Part shown: piece after piece, positions 54,200 to 64,000 of the stretch
How the letters are laid out: every line of letters begins with the position of its first letter
How positions within the stretch are numbered: position 1 is the first letter of the stretch
NCBI GenBank assembly: GCA_022828595.1
Contig: JAKGHH010000005.1
Location: 56,911,655-56,975,654 of the forward strand
Length of the DNA stretch: 64,000 nt
DNA from: Nelumbo lutea
Lineage: Eukaryota; Streptophyta; Magnoliopsida; Proteales; Nelumbonaceae
Direction of reading: 5' to 3'
Program-made: the position numbers and the translations under genes
Notes under the pieces: generated by a model
What the model saw: only the letters and a program-made list of their open reading frames with translations
The model's database searches: none
What the model was told of the DNA's origin: nothing

Positions 54200-57100
54200 T
54201 CACTTCTTATTTTTAACTTCAAGTTTACAATGCAAACCTGATCCCTCAGGAAGTCCCAGAGGTGGGTCAGGACAAGAACAATTATCAACTGTGTAAAGCT
54301 CCCACTCCTTGATTCCACTCTTCTTCAAAGCAGAAATTAATTGTGGTCTCTGCATCTCATTTGGATACTGTCCGTTTGGGCTAACAAGCACTGCCCCAGT
54401 ATAAGCCAGTCCAGCAACCTGAGCAGCCCCACTGTAGTGAAATAAACCCCAACTAAGATCTTCAGCGACATCCACAATTGTCCAATACTCATTTGAAACA
54501 ACACCATTATCCAAGACACTGAAGTAAAAGGTCCCAGGAATCTTGCCTCTCCTAACTCGATACCGGCGCCGCCTCCAAACTATCTTACCCTCTAAGGTTC
54601 TCACTTGAAAAACAGGTTCATACCAGAAGGACCCTCTAGCCTTCCCTCTATAGAATAGCTGGTACTGGCAGGGGAACTGATCATAAGCTGGACTTTGCCC
54701 TGCAACAACCCGCCAACTCCAATCCAAACTACCCAACCAACCCACAAAGAGATCCTCAGCAACTTCATGACACAAGTCCTCTCCTCGAAACTGAACCATT
54801 GGAGGCACATAAGGCTTGTCAGGGATCCTTGCATCCAATTCTAGACAGTTATGCTTCTGCAATACACAGAGAGAAAATGCTTCTAGCTGTGGACTCTCAT
54901 ACGAGGCAATGCATTGATAATTACAGACCTGATCCACTGGACTACAGCGGTTTAAGCATTGGAGGGCCTTCCTACAGTTGGGATCCAAGAGGCAATTCAA
55001 TATCTGTGGACCACAGTTCTTTATCATGCAATTAAGTGTTGAGAGACCCTTTGACCTTAGGTTCTTTAAGACTGGAACCGGCCTTATATAAGCATTGATT
55101 ATGACTAATAAGCAGAACCTTATATCATCAGAATTGTAACGATCCCATGCCTCAGACACTGTTTGAACCACTTCAACTGATTCATTCGTGTTATTACCTT
55201 GAATAATTCCAGTGATTTTGGTGAATATATTTCCTTTTACTTGAGTATGAATGTATGATCCTCCGAGTTTGTTAATTAGAGTAGGGGATGAGTCAAAGCA
55301 GATGATGTTTCGGACACTTTCACCATTTGTTTGGATCCACTTGACTGATTCTTGATTATTAACAGCAACAACCACCAAGATATCTGCATGGCTTAACTCC
55401 TTTTTGAGTGCTTCCACCCTTGGGTCATCAGATTGGGTTAGAATGTTGTCAGAAAATACAAGCATCTGAAATCCTTCATCAATCCATTTTAGTCTATCCA
55501 CCTGCATTTATGAGAAGAAAAAAAAGCTAGTAAAGAAAATAATGTTTTCAACATTCTATCATGTCTGTATGGGTAATACCAAATAAAACTATGTTTTCTT
55601 CAAGGGGATAAGAACCCACAACATGGTGTTGGAATGAATGATGGTCCTGAGGATTGCAATCCACTGTGCTAAAAGAGGCAGCAATCATCTAAATCCATAT
55701 ACTCCCTTTTCTTGAGCACAGCATGTCCACCAAAATGGCACAATGCAGCTACTGTCTCAAACAAGAATTCACTGATGTCACAAATGGTGGGACCCTTATG
55801 AAGAAAGAATGGAATTTCCTGGCCACAGATGAATTGCTGTGTGAAGTCTTGCATGAAAAATAGAGTTCCTCACCATCTAAAAAAACATATAGTAGGGTAC
55901 AATGGAAAATAACAATAAATGAGATTGCATTTTTCCTCCGTTTCTTGCTAGTTGGATAAAGGGGCCTCTTCTATCCCTTTGAAAAAACTCTTATACTGTA
56001 CGAAGTGAAACTTTTACTGTCCATGCATTACGCAAGATTTGTCTTGTGGGAGGATGCATCATATTTGATGAGGGTGGATTTGGCCCTCCAGTGACATTGT
56101 GACACCTAGCACCTTATGCCAACTAAGTGCAACCTCTCGACAACTAGACAGCTCAAGCTCACCACAGGCAGCTTGCCACTAGGCAGTTTGCCACCTTACA
56201 GCACTTACAGGTAGCTCGCCATTAGGCAGCTCGCCACTAGCTCACCCACATGTAGCCTGGCACCTTAGAACAACTAGGTGACACCTGGGACCACTTTGGC
56301 AACAACTTGCCTTTGCTAAGTTGATGGTGTCCCACCAAGCGCGGCCTTGGCATGAGCTGGCAGCCTGGCCCTGACACGAACTGGCGACCTTGCCTTGGCA
56401 CGAGCTGGTAGCCTGGCCCTGGCACGAGCTAGCGGCCTGGCGCAGGAGCCAACCTGAAAACCTCGAGGAGCACACCTTCGTACTCTGTATCCCACAGGAC
56501 CATACTTTGTAATGGCTATATTAGTTCACCAACTCCCTGGTTCAGACAGGAAGGGATAGTCTTATTGATGGATGGCATTTTTCCCGCCTAACACGCAAGC
56601 AGGTCCCATCACAGTGGGAATCCAGGAACTGCTCCACCTAACCCACAAGGACTCCAGTATATAAAGACCTCACCCCCCAGGGGAAAAGGTATGCGAAAAG
56701 GCTGAAGGAAGAGGTGGTAACCCCTGTTCTTCATCTCTCTCACTCTCGTATATCATTTTCAGCTCTACAACTAAGTGTTGACTTAGCCATCGGAGTGACC
56801 TCGCCGGGTAAACACCCCCGGGTTCTTTGACTTAGTTCTCGCAGGTTCCCCAGCTCCTGTCATCTACAAAGAGGAGTAGATCATTTCCTGTAGGGAGCGA
56901 TCGGGTTGCACTATACCAGGGAGCTCAGCATCAAGGTAGCTCACTACCTGGCAGCTCATCGAGGTAGCCCACCTCCAAGCAGTTCATCAAGGTAGCCCAC
57001 CTCTAAGCAGCTCATCAAGGTAGCCCATCTCCAAGCAGCAAGGTAGCTAACCACAAGGCAGCTCGCCACGAAGGAGCTCCACTTCAGCCCCTAAGTCACA

Positions 57101-58238
57101 GGCCACTTGGGAGCAGACGAGTTGACGAGGTACTTAGCCAAAAAATTGATACATCACGAAAAAAGATTGACACGTGACCGGAAACGGTAACATCAATATT
57201 CATACCAGATTACTCCCTGATAGAAGACACGTTTTGATGCTCTGCCCCAAAACTCAGCCCGTTGAGTTAGGAGCACTCTCTGCTTCACCCTCTGGCCATT
57301 TTGCTCATGGAATTCTTTAATGCCCCTTAAGGAAAGGCTGATGAGCTTATATAGACCTTTGTAGATTCAGGGCATGCAGCAGTAGGACCTAATATTCGGG
57401 CTAATCGCCCTCTGTGAGACTGATCACCCAAGATGGGTCTTCAACTGAAATTCCAAAACACCAAGAAGGACCCCCTTCCTCAAGGCAGAAGTGATGGACA
57501 CCAAAAAAGACTAACAGAAAAGATACAGTACACCAGCTGGTGTCCAGGCGAGGAGGATCCTCCATACTACTTTACAGTTTAGTGGAGGTTTTTTAATTGT
57601 ATTCAATTATAATTGGGGGTCATAGACGGCAAAATAAGAATTGACAATGTCAGTGGTCTGGTTTCGGGTGTCTGGTTCTGTATTGGTTCTCGGTACATTG
57701 CCAAACAAGCGATATTTAGAGTAATCTAGCGCCACAGAGTATTATGATTTAAATAGTTTGATCAAGGGACCATTCAGAAATCAAGCAGAGAGAGAGAGAG
57801 AGAGAGAGAGAAGGGTCTCTGCTATACTCTATTAAGAGAGAGAAATAGGAAAGGAGAAGCTGCCTTTTTGTTTTTTTCACTTACAGTGTGAAGCATGACC
57901 TCTTCCCAAGGTGTACATTTTAGTGGGCTGACGCTTCCTTCTCCGACGATGCCCACTATTCTCACAGGAGTAGTTTGGCCCTCCATTACAGTATTCTCTT
58001 TGGTTTCCAAAACAGCCGAAACTTTTGTGGCAGGCCCTCCATGGAAAACGGTGTTCCATCCAGAAAACAAGGCACCCGGAAGAGGAGCTCTTTTCCGGCG
58101 ACGTGAAAATTGAAGAGAGTGGGTTCTGAAGATGGATATTTGGGGGTTTAGAAAAGCGGTTTTGAGAAGAGATGTTTCACCGGGCATGACTGACTGCAAA
58201 AGATAAGGCGCAGTGGAGAAAGAAAGTAAATGGAACAT
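54200..58238 (-). CDS. VDR: Violaxanthin de-epoxidase-related protein (VDR), two exons
   Basis: Exon 1 58238-57885 (118 codons), GTAAGT donor at 57884; exon 2 55501-54200, after TGCAG at 55506-55502. The join is in phase (EEVMLHT then VDRLKWIDEG) and gives about 551 residues. From memory this is the At2g21860 type: a chloroplast relative of violaxanthin de-epoxidase with an extra N-terminal part and no proven reaction. The N-terminus is Ser/Arg-rich and fits a transit peptide. RIVGIVGEGSVSPLK and DILVVVAVNNQESVKWI form the VDR-specific region. A Cys-rich block (about 276-337, C-x5-C-x5-C...) precedes the lipocalin-like domain (GWLGSLDWSWRVVAG, YDQFPCQYQLFYRG, EYWTIVDVAEDLSWGLFHYSG). A second in-frame Met at 58187 is an alternative start. 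The 2383-bp intron holds a solo LTR. Confidence 0.9.
56066..57195 (+). mobile_element. Solo LTR of the TGATGAGG family inside the VDR intron
   Basis: 1130 bp, starts TGATGAGGGTGGATTTGGCC and ends CGGTAACATCA, flanked by a perfect 5-bp duplication ATATT (56061-56065, 57196-57200). The terminal CGGTAACATCA equals the end of element 1 (ACGGTTACATCA). Antisense to the gene. Contains its own repeats: GCAGCTCGCCAC units at about 56150-56240, GAGCTGGCAGCCTGGC units at 56350-56440, and AAGGTAGCCCACCTCCAAGC units at 56940-57070. Confidence 0.95.
56658..56665 (+). promoter_or_regulatory. Solo LTR TATA box
   Basis: TATATAAA in ACTCCAGTATATAAAGACC, matching the TATA context of element 1. Faces away from VDR transcription. 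Confidence 0.55.
57786..57811. repeat. (GA)n microsatellite in the VDR intron
   Basis: About 13 GA units, 75 bp inside the intron from the donor site. Confidence 0.9.
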
Positions 58239-58429
58239 CTGAAAGATGAGAATTGAATAGAGACCAGAGGAAGGGGTTTTTTCTTGATTTATTCTCGTCG
58301 AAACGCTATTCTTCCGTACTCTTCTAGTCTGATCTTTATGTTGAAGTTTGAAGGTGTGGACCAAAAAGATGACCCGTCACCACTAGCGGCGAGTCGGCTC
58401 AACATTGCTCTGATAGGGTGAGGAAAAAA

Positions 58430-58812
58430 TCGAAAATTGGTTAATCGGACCGGTCAGTTTGGTTTTGGTTTCGGTCTCGGTTTCGGTTTCGGTTTCGGTT
58501 CGGTATTTTTAAAAATTAAATAACCGGTTCAGTTTTGGTTAATCAATACAAAAAAGTATTATATATATAATATTTTGTATATATTATAAATTAATAAATA
58601 TGTATTATATTTATATATATAAATATAGATATTTATAATACATAATATATTATTTATTATTTAAAATATAATATTATATATATACATATTTATTATATAA
58701 ATATATTATAAAAAAAACAAAAAAACTAATGAACCAAATCGATAATTAACCAAACTGGTCAATCAGTTAACCATAAATTTTGGTTTGGTTTCGATTACCG
58801 ATTTTCCAAAAA
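58430..58812. repeat. Probable TIR repeat with GGTTTC tandem units
   Basis: AATCGAAAATTGGTTAATCGG at the left and the near complement of CGATTACCGATTTTCC at the right. GGTTTCGGTTTCGG at 58478-58500 and an AT-rich core. No clear target duplication. Sits just upstream of the VDR start. Confidence 0.45.
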
Positions 58813-59339
58813 CCAGTATTACCAATTCATTTACAAAATATGCCCCATGGTTCAGTGAACACCGCTAAGGCCCTAACTGTGAATGGATTCAAGTCAAAGT
58901 AGAATTGACTCGACACTGAAACGAATCATATCACACAAATCATGGTTAGGATAGATATGGTAGATATACATGGTGTTTGGAAGCGTGGGTTATTTTAGGA
59001 CCGATTTTCAAGAAAAAACACTTATGCTTCTAAGATTTTTTTTTTTTGTAAAAAAAAACACTTCTGCCACATTGGCATTGAACAATACTATGCTGTTTGA
59101 TAAAGTGATTTTCATCACCATTTTTCATGTATGTACTGCCAAATAAGCACCACATAGCATACACATCAGTCAACGGTTAAGGAAAGCGGTTTACCAATGC
59201 ATGAAATATCAAATTTGATGTTTCATGGATTTGTGGGGTCCCGATTTTTGAGACATTCCCGATTTTTTAATAATCGGCTGAACCAAACAATTTGGTGTTC
59301 CAATTGAGAAGGCTCCCACCTGAAGAATTACCACCACTG

Positions 59340-59747
59340 ACGGAGGTGTGAAGATCTCTGAGCTGTCAACTATCCGGTCAGAGGTCTTGTGTTTGAGGGT
59401 TGCTGATGGACTTTACAGTGTTATGCTGAGAAGTAGGCACTTGGCTGGTAAAACCAGAGCTTATTGACCTTCAGGTCAACCCGGTTGTGTGGGAAATCAG
59501 TGGCCACATGGTGTTAAAAAGGAAACAGGACTATGAGAAAGCAACAGAGGAGAACGCATGCAGGCTCCTTGCAGAGGTCTCCCTCTCTGAAGGGAGGTTC
59601 CAGGAGGTGATGGCTCTGATTTTTGAAGCTATTGCTTGCAATGTCGATGCAAAGGGAAACATTGAAGAGAAAGCAACTAATAATGGGAATCAAGGAACCA
59701 ACGCTACAATGATCCCTGGGAAGCAGGAATGCCTTGTCCAGTATTAG
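59340..59747 (+). pseudogene. Unidentified coding-like fragment
   Basis: Two frames look coding. 59342-59466 reads GGVKISELSTIRSEVLCLRV, ADGLYSVMLRSRHLAGKTRAY then stop. An overlapping frame from about 59430 reads ELIDLQVNPVVWEISGHMVL, KRKQDYEKATEENACRLLAE and on to a stop at 59745-59747. The switch between frames could be a frameshift or a short intron. I do not recognise the family; it could be the 3' end of a real gene whose upstream exons are lost, as 58.8-59.3 kb shows no coding sequence. Confidence 0.35.
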
Positions 59748-60224
59748 TTGATGTGTGCAAAGAACTGGGTGACTGTGGCAGATGTATTGTGGTAAATCCT
59801 GGTAGTCACCTAAATGTTTGTTTTTCGCCATTGTCATTGTTGTTCTGGTGTCTTGTTTGGTAATCAGATGTCTTCTATGCACATCAGTTTATGCCTAATG
59901 CATTGTACTAGTTCCAGATGAATTTCCATGTACTTGAGCCTTGAGGATAGTTCTACCTCTACTGTTATTTATGTGGTTCGTTCTTTCTCCTATAAAAATT
60001 AATGGCTATGGTAAATGTGAAAATGGAAGGAATGAGACAAACAAAATAATCTATCCGTTTGTTAATTGTTGCTTTTCTGGGTTTCCTGTCATAAAGAGGG
60101 TATGAACAGCGGCCTTACAGATTAAATTAAAGGCACCAATAATAGAGTCTTGGCCGCAGCTAATTGGCACTGATGACTTGTAGAGAGGAAGAAGATACTA
60201 GAAGCTACTGGACCAATACGGTGG

Positions 60225-60610
60225 TCACGAGTCGAACCTTTCACGAGTTATTCGAGTTTGATTTGTAAAAAATTCAGTTTAAACCGAATTTCAAGCCGAA
60301 TTCGAGATTTGAGCTTTGAGCTCGGCTCGTGAGACTCACAAGCCTAGTATTAAATAAATAATTTTTATTACATACATCCATACATATAAATATATATAAT
60401 AATATTTTTATTTTATGCATAATAGTAAATAATTTCTATCATTCTTATTTTATTGTATGTAAAATAAAATTATTTTTATATATAATATTAATTGATTTTT
60501 ATAATTCTTAATTTTTTGTCTAAAAAATAAAATAATTTTATACATATAATTTTTTTCAAAAAAAACTCGGCTTATGATCAAAGCTCGAGCTCAAGCTTGA
60601 GCCTAGTACT
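60225..60610. repeat. AT-rich repeat with GAGCTCGAGC-type ends
   Basis: CGAGTTATTCGAGTTTGA at the left, GCTCGAGCTCAAGCTTGAGCC at the right, AT-rich middle. Looks like another TIR element; ends not defined. Confidence 0.4.
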
Positions 60611-61231
60611 TTCTATCTCTATATTTGTTCAATTCACTGGGCAGATGGTTTTGAGTTTTGGGTCTTGTTGTCTGATTAATAGGAAGCTTGTGGGCGTGCT
60701 ATTTACCTTGTAAATTTTGCGTTCTTACCTTTTTCACAGGAGTGTTAATTAAGATCTGGAGTAGCTGTGATATTTGCACCTCTAATTACGTGAAACTGGA
60801 TTAGAGAATTTTCTTAATTACCTGGGTGGATCCAAATGCTCCACCAACAGGAGTATAGTCATGAATTTTGTGTCACCACACAGGGAGAGATTGTTTATAG
60901 GCCCTAAAATCAAGCCCAGATAACAATTTGTTGGACATATAAATATCAGCCCAAGTCGAACAAACATCATATAGGTATAGGGTGAAACTGTGGGCACCAG
61001 ACCAGACTCTTTAAAGTGTCTAATTGGTGGGACCTTAGCCCAATACCTGCCTAGTCCACGAGCCCAACTAAAGCAAGAGTTAGTTATAGAGAAGCCCAAA
61101 AGCTTTAGGCCCTTAACCGGGAAGTCAACATTGGAAGAGGAATTCAAACGATCAACCTGCTTCATGACTCATGAGGTGCGCTCATCATAACTGATAAGAT
61201 AATTGACCGAACTGACGATTCTTATGCTATA
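60611..61231. other. No gene found
   Basis: Intergenic between the repeat at 60.2 kb and the Helitron-like element; no frame I can support. Confidence 0.4.
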
Positions 61232-63619
61232 CTAGTAATGTGTATTGTAAGTATGGATTTTTTTTTATATTAATTATTTTAATTTTAGATATATCATATA
61301 GTCAAGATAGAAATTAAAAATTAATAAAAGTAACAATATTATTAAAAATAAACTTAAATACTTGTATTAAATGTGTACTTACAAAAATTTTAAATTACAA
61401 TAACAATTACTACTACTACTATTATTACTAAATTTTGTATTCCATTTATGTCTTAAATAAAAATAAATTTTATTGTAATAATTATTTTTATTTAATATGA
61501 TGATTATATAACATTAAAAATGTTCTGAAATGTTTTTGACAAAACTCTGTACTTTTTTTATCTTTCGTGTTTTGTCTTTTTTAAAATATTTATTATTCAA
61601 CCATGACATCATGAATTTCTTTGAAAAGTTGGATCATTGACCCACCATTTAAATAAGAAAATAACTTTGCTTTTGGATCAGTTTTAAATTATATATTTCA
61701 TCTACATAATATACATAATTTTTACTCATCACATTTAATTTTTGTTTGACATAATTAATATATAATTTTTTATATATTATTTTGATTACTTGAACTTTTT
61801 TATTATTTTTTAAAGATTTATTATTTAACTATTATATAATCGATTAATCCATTTGACCCAAAGCACTAACCCACGACCCAAAAAGAAAAATAGTTTGATT
61901 TCTAGGTTGACATTAATTTTTTTATTATAGTTTCATTATTGATAAAATTATATCTTATCTATAATATTTATTTTTGTGATTCTTTGTATTTTTTATTTTT
62001 AAAAATTTTATTATTTAACTATGACATCATTTCACTTCTATGTTGATTTTAATTTTGGCATTCCATTTTCATCATTTGCAAAAATACTTCTTACATTTCA
62101 TACTTATTTTTGTTTAATATAATGAATATACAATATTAATGACATGCGAGTTCTTTTTATATTATTTTGTATTATATATTTTATTTATTTTAAATTTTTA
62201 TTATTTAATTATAGCATTATTTATTAACATATTTGACCTCAAATGGTTGAATTGCTTACCCACCACATAGAGGAAAGCAAATGGTTTTGTTTCAAATTAT
62301 TTTTTAAAATATTTATTTTTATATTATTAAAATATTTTTTATAGATTTAATTAGTAGAATTTAATGATGAGAGAAATATATCTTAAATATAGGATTTAAT
62401 AAGAGAATATACCTTAGATATGAGATTTAATGAAAGATAATAGGAAAATAATTTTACTTCCAATTGGTTTTAAATTTTACATTTCATTTCCATCATTAAT
62501 AAAAACATTTCTTATTTATAATCAATGTTTTTAACTTGTTATTGACATGCCCGATTGAACTGTTCGAACCATCACTCGGTCTTGATTCTATGTTTGGTTC
62601 TATTGAAACCCCCTTTTGGTTAAAAACATCTAACTTGGGCGGTTCAACCATTGACCTATTCGACACAATAACCAAGTCGTAGGTTGCACAGTTAATTATT
62701 TGCAAATTTTTGAAAGCCATAACTTTGCACTCTGTTGTCCGATAGGGGTTATCTTTTTTTTTTTTTTTTTTTGAGGAACTTTTCAAGATCTATACGTCGA
62801 AAGGGCATTATGGGCCTTGCCTTGCTATTTTTGCAAAAGAACCCTTTTTTTGCCCCAAATTGCAATTTTTAATATTTTTTATAAATAAAAAATTTAAAAT
62901 AGAATTGAAAAACATAAATAAACATAACATAATACATATATTATATGTAATATATGTAAAACACAATTATAAAATATATGTAAAATATAACTATAATATA
63001 TGTAAAACATAATTATACTATTTATTGATCAAATGTGTATTTTTACACACACATAGTGTTGATGCAAAGCACTTTGACTCGTTTGACTTTGATAGTCGAA
63101 CTAGTGACCTGTGACCCAAAGGCAAAAGTGAGTTGACATTCGGGTCAGTTTTTAAAACATTGTTTATCATACTGATTATTATTTAATATGACAAATATAT
63201 TGATGTTAAAAATGTTATCATTTTTTTTTAATTTTTATATTTTTTTTCATTTTATTATTTAATTGTGACAACATGGATTGGCCCATTTGACCCAAATGGT
63301 TTAATTTCTTACCACTACCTAGATGAAAACATTACTTTTCCATGTAGATTTTACAAGTATAAGTTTTTATGTTATTAAATTTGTTAATTTATTATATATG
63401 TATTTAATTATAGAATTTAATGATGAGAAAAAACAAAGTAGCCTTAAATATATGATTCAATGAAGGTGAATGCAAATTAATACCTTAAATGTTGGATTTA
63501 ATGAGAGATAATTGAATGCATTGAATACCTTAAAATTAACTCTCTTCAACACATTTAATAGCAATAAATAATTATCCTATTTACCCTCATTTTTTATCAA
63601 TAAATTTAAATATAGAGGA
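61232..63619 (-). mobile_element. Helitron-like non-autonomous element, copy R
   Basis: Reverse-complement copy of 3169-5613. Landmarks match in order: ATGGAATACAAAATTT, the GTGGGTCAATGATCCAACTT module, ACATTTTTAATGTTAT, TCTCTCATTAAATCCAACAT. The 3' end reads ATTACTAG at 61232 with a host T next, but the hairpin seen in copy L is lost. A candidate 5' end is TCCTCTATATTTAAATTT at 63619, which resembles Helitron TC starts; it lacks a preceding A, so it is tentative. Interrupted by a MULE at 62524-63161. Non-coding. Confidence 0.55.
62524..63161. mobile_element. MULE-type element nested in Helitron copy R
   Basis: 638 bp with ends AATGTTTTTAACTTGTTATT and (complement) AATGTTTTAAAAACTGACCC, both leading into GACATGCCCGA/GACATTCGGG-like blocks. 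Flanks TTTATAATC and TTTATCATA are a degraded 9-bp duplication. Related to the GGTTTTTAAAACC family. Contains a T20 run at about 62754-62773. Confidence 0.6.
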
Positions 63620-64000
63620 GTAAGTTTTGACCTTACAAAATTCCAAAAATATTATTGAGGCTATTCGTACTTTTAAAAATAGCATAAATAGATATGAATT
63701 TGGTTTCATAGAAAATAAGAGAGAAATACAAAATTGAGTAAAAGTTATTAAATTAATCACAGCATGGACAATTACAGGCCCACCCATATCTCTTGTTGAA
63801 ATTAACTGAGAAATAAAAAATTGAGGAAAAGTTCTTAAACCAATTGGTTAGATAAACTTTGATACCATGTTAAAAGATCGTTCAGCCTAAAATCTCAAGT
63901 TATTAAGTAAGGTCCCTAAATAGGTTTTCCATTCTCTTACAAATGCTATCGGTGGTCATCAGTCCTGATAAGATGATTAGGAGTACTAACCGGTTACACC
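63620..64000. other. No gene found
   Basis: AT-rich intergenic sequence to the window end; only short chance frames. Confidence 0.4.

Larger units (their letters stand above)
55502..57884 (-). other. VDR intron
   Basis: GT...AG intron of 2383 bp, of which 1130 bp is the solo LTR at 56066-57195. A (GA)n run lies near the donor (57786-57811). About 1.25 kb would remain without the insertion. Confidence 0.85.

Overview
The window is plant nuclear DNA, most likely from a flowering plant. It is AT-rich, has spliced genes with long introns, plant-specific proteins (a 3-ketoacyl-CoA synthase, a violaxanthin de-epoxidase-related protein, an NF-YC-type histone-fold protein, an F-box-associated protein) and a dense, nested mobile-element load. 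I cannot name the species. All calls come from reading the sequence by eye; homology statements are from memory of the families and no search was run.

Three intact-looking genes are present. A single-exon 3-ketoacyl-CoA synthase lies on + at 30492-31907. A 140-residue NF-YC13/DPB3-like histone-fold protein lies on - at 47873-48295. A two-exon violaxanthin de-epoxidase-related (VDR) gene lies on - at 54200-58238. A fourth, an F-box/FBA gene on - at 11770-12861, has an in-frame stop just after the F-box. These are unrelated genes with separate roles in wax/lipid elongation, DNA replication or transcription, the chloroplast, and protein turnover. They do not form a cluster or pathway.

The rest is mostly transposons. 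1-3168 is a non-autonomous LTR retrotransposon on - (one LTR cut by the window start) whose LTRs carry a 15-bp minisatellite. 3169-5613 is a Helitron-like element, and a second copy lies inverted at 61232-63619. 8.6-27.2 kb holds the F-box pseudogene, several PIF/Harbinger, MULE and hAT MITEs, and a hAT element containing a Pack-MULE with a stolen Mic1-like gene piece. 27383-29974 is a second complete non-autonomous LTR element, ending about 0.5 kb upstream of the KCS start codon. 32-43 kb holds hAT, MULE and SINE insertions and a ~590-bp duplication that exactly flanks a TIR element. 43.5-46.7 kb is a decayed LINE 3' end split in its RNase H domain by a Pack-MULE that carries three spliced-type exons of another host gene. 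49-57 kb holds a hAT element, two solo LTRs with perfect 5-bp target duplications (one inside the VDR intron) and the VDR gene. 58.4-64 kb is repeats and the second Helitron-like copy.

I found no CRISPR, bacterial operon, viral genome or clear new cellular system. The most interesting material is transposon biology: one LTR family that evolved different internal minisatellites in each insertion, two gene-capturing MULEs of two TIR families, and two insertions flanked by target duplications (35 bp and ~590 bp) far longer than their transposon class should make.
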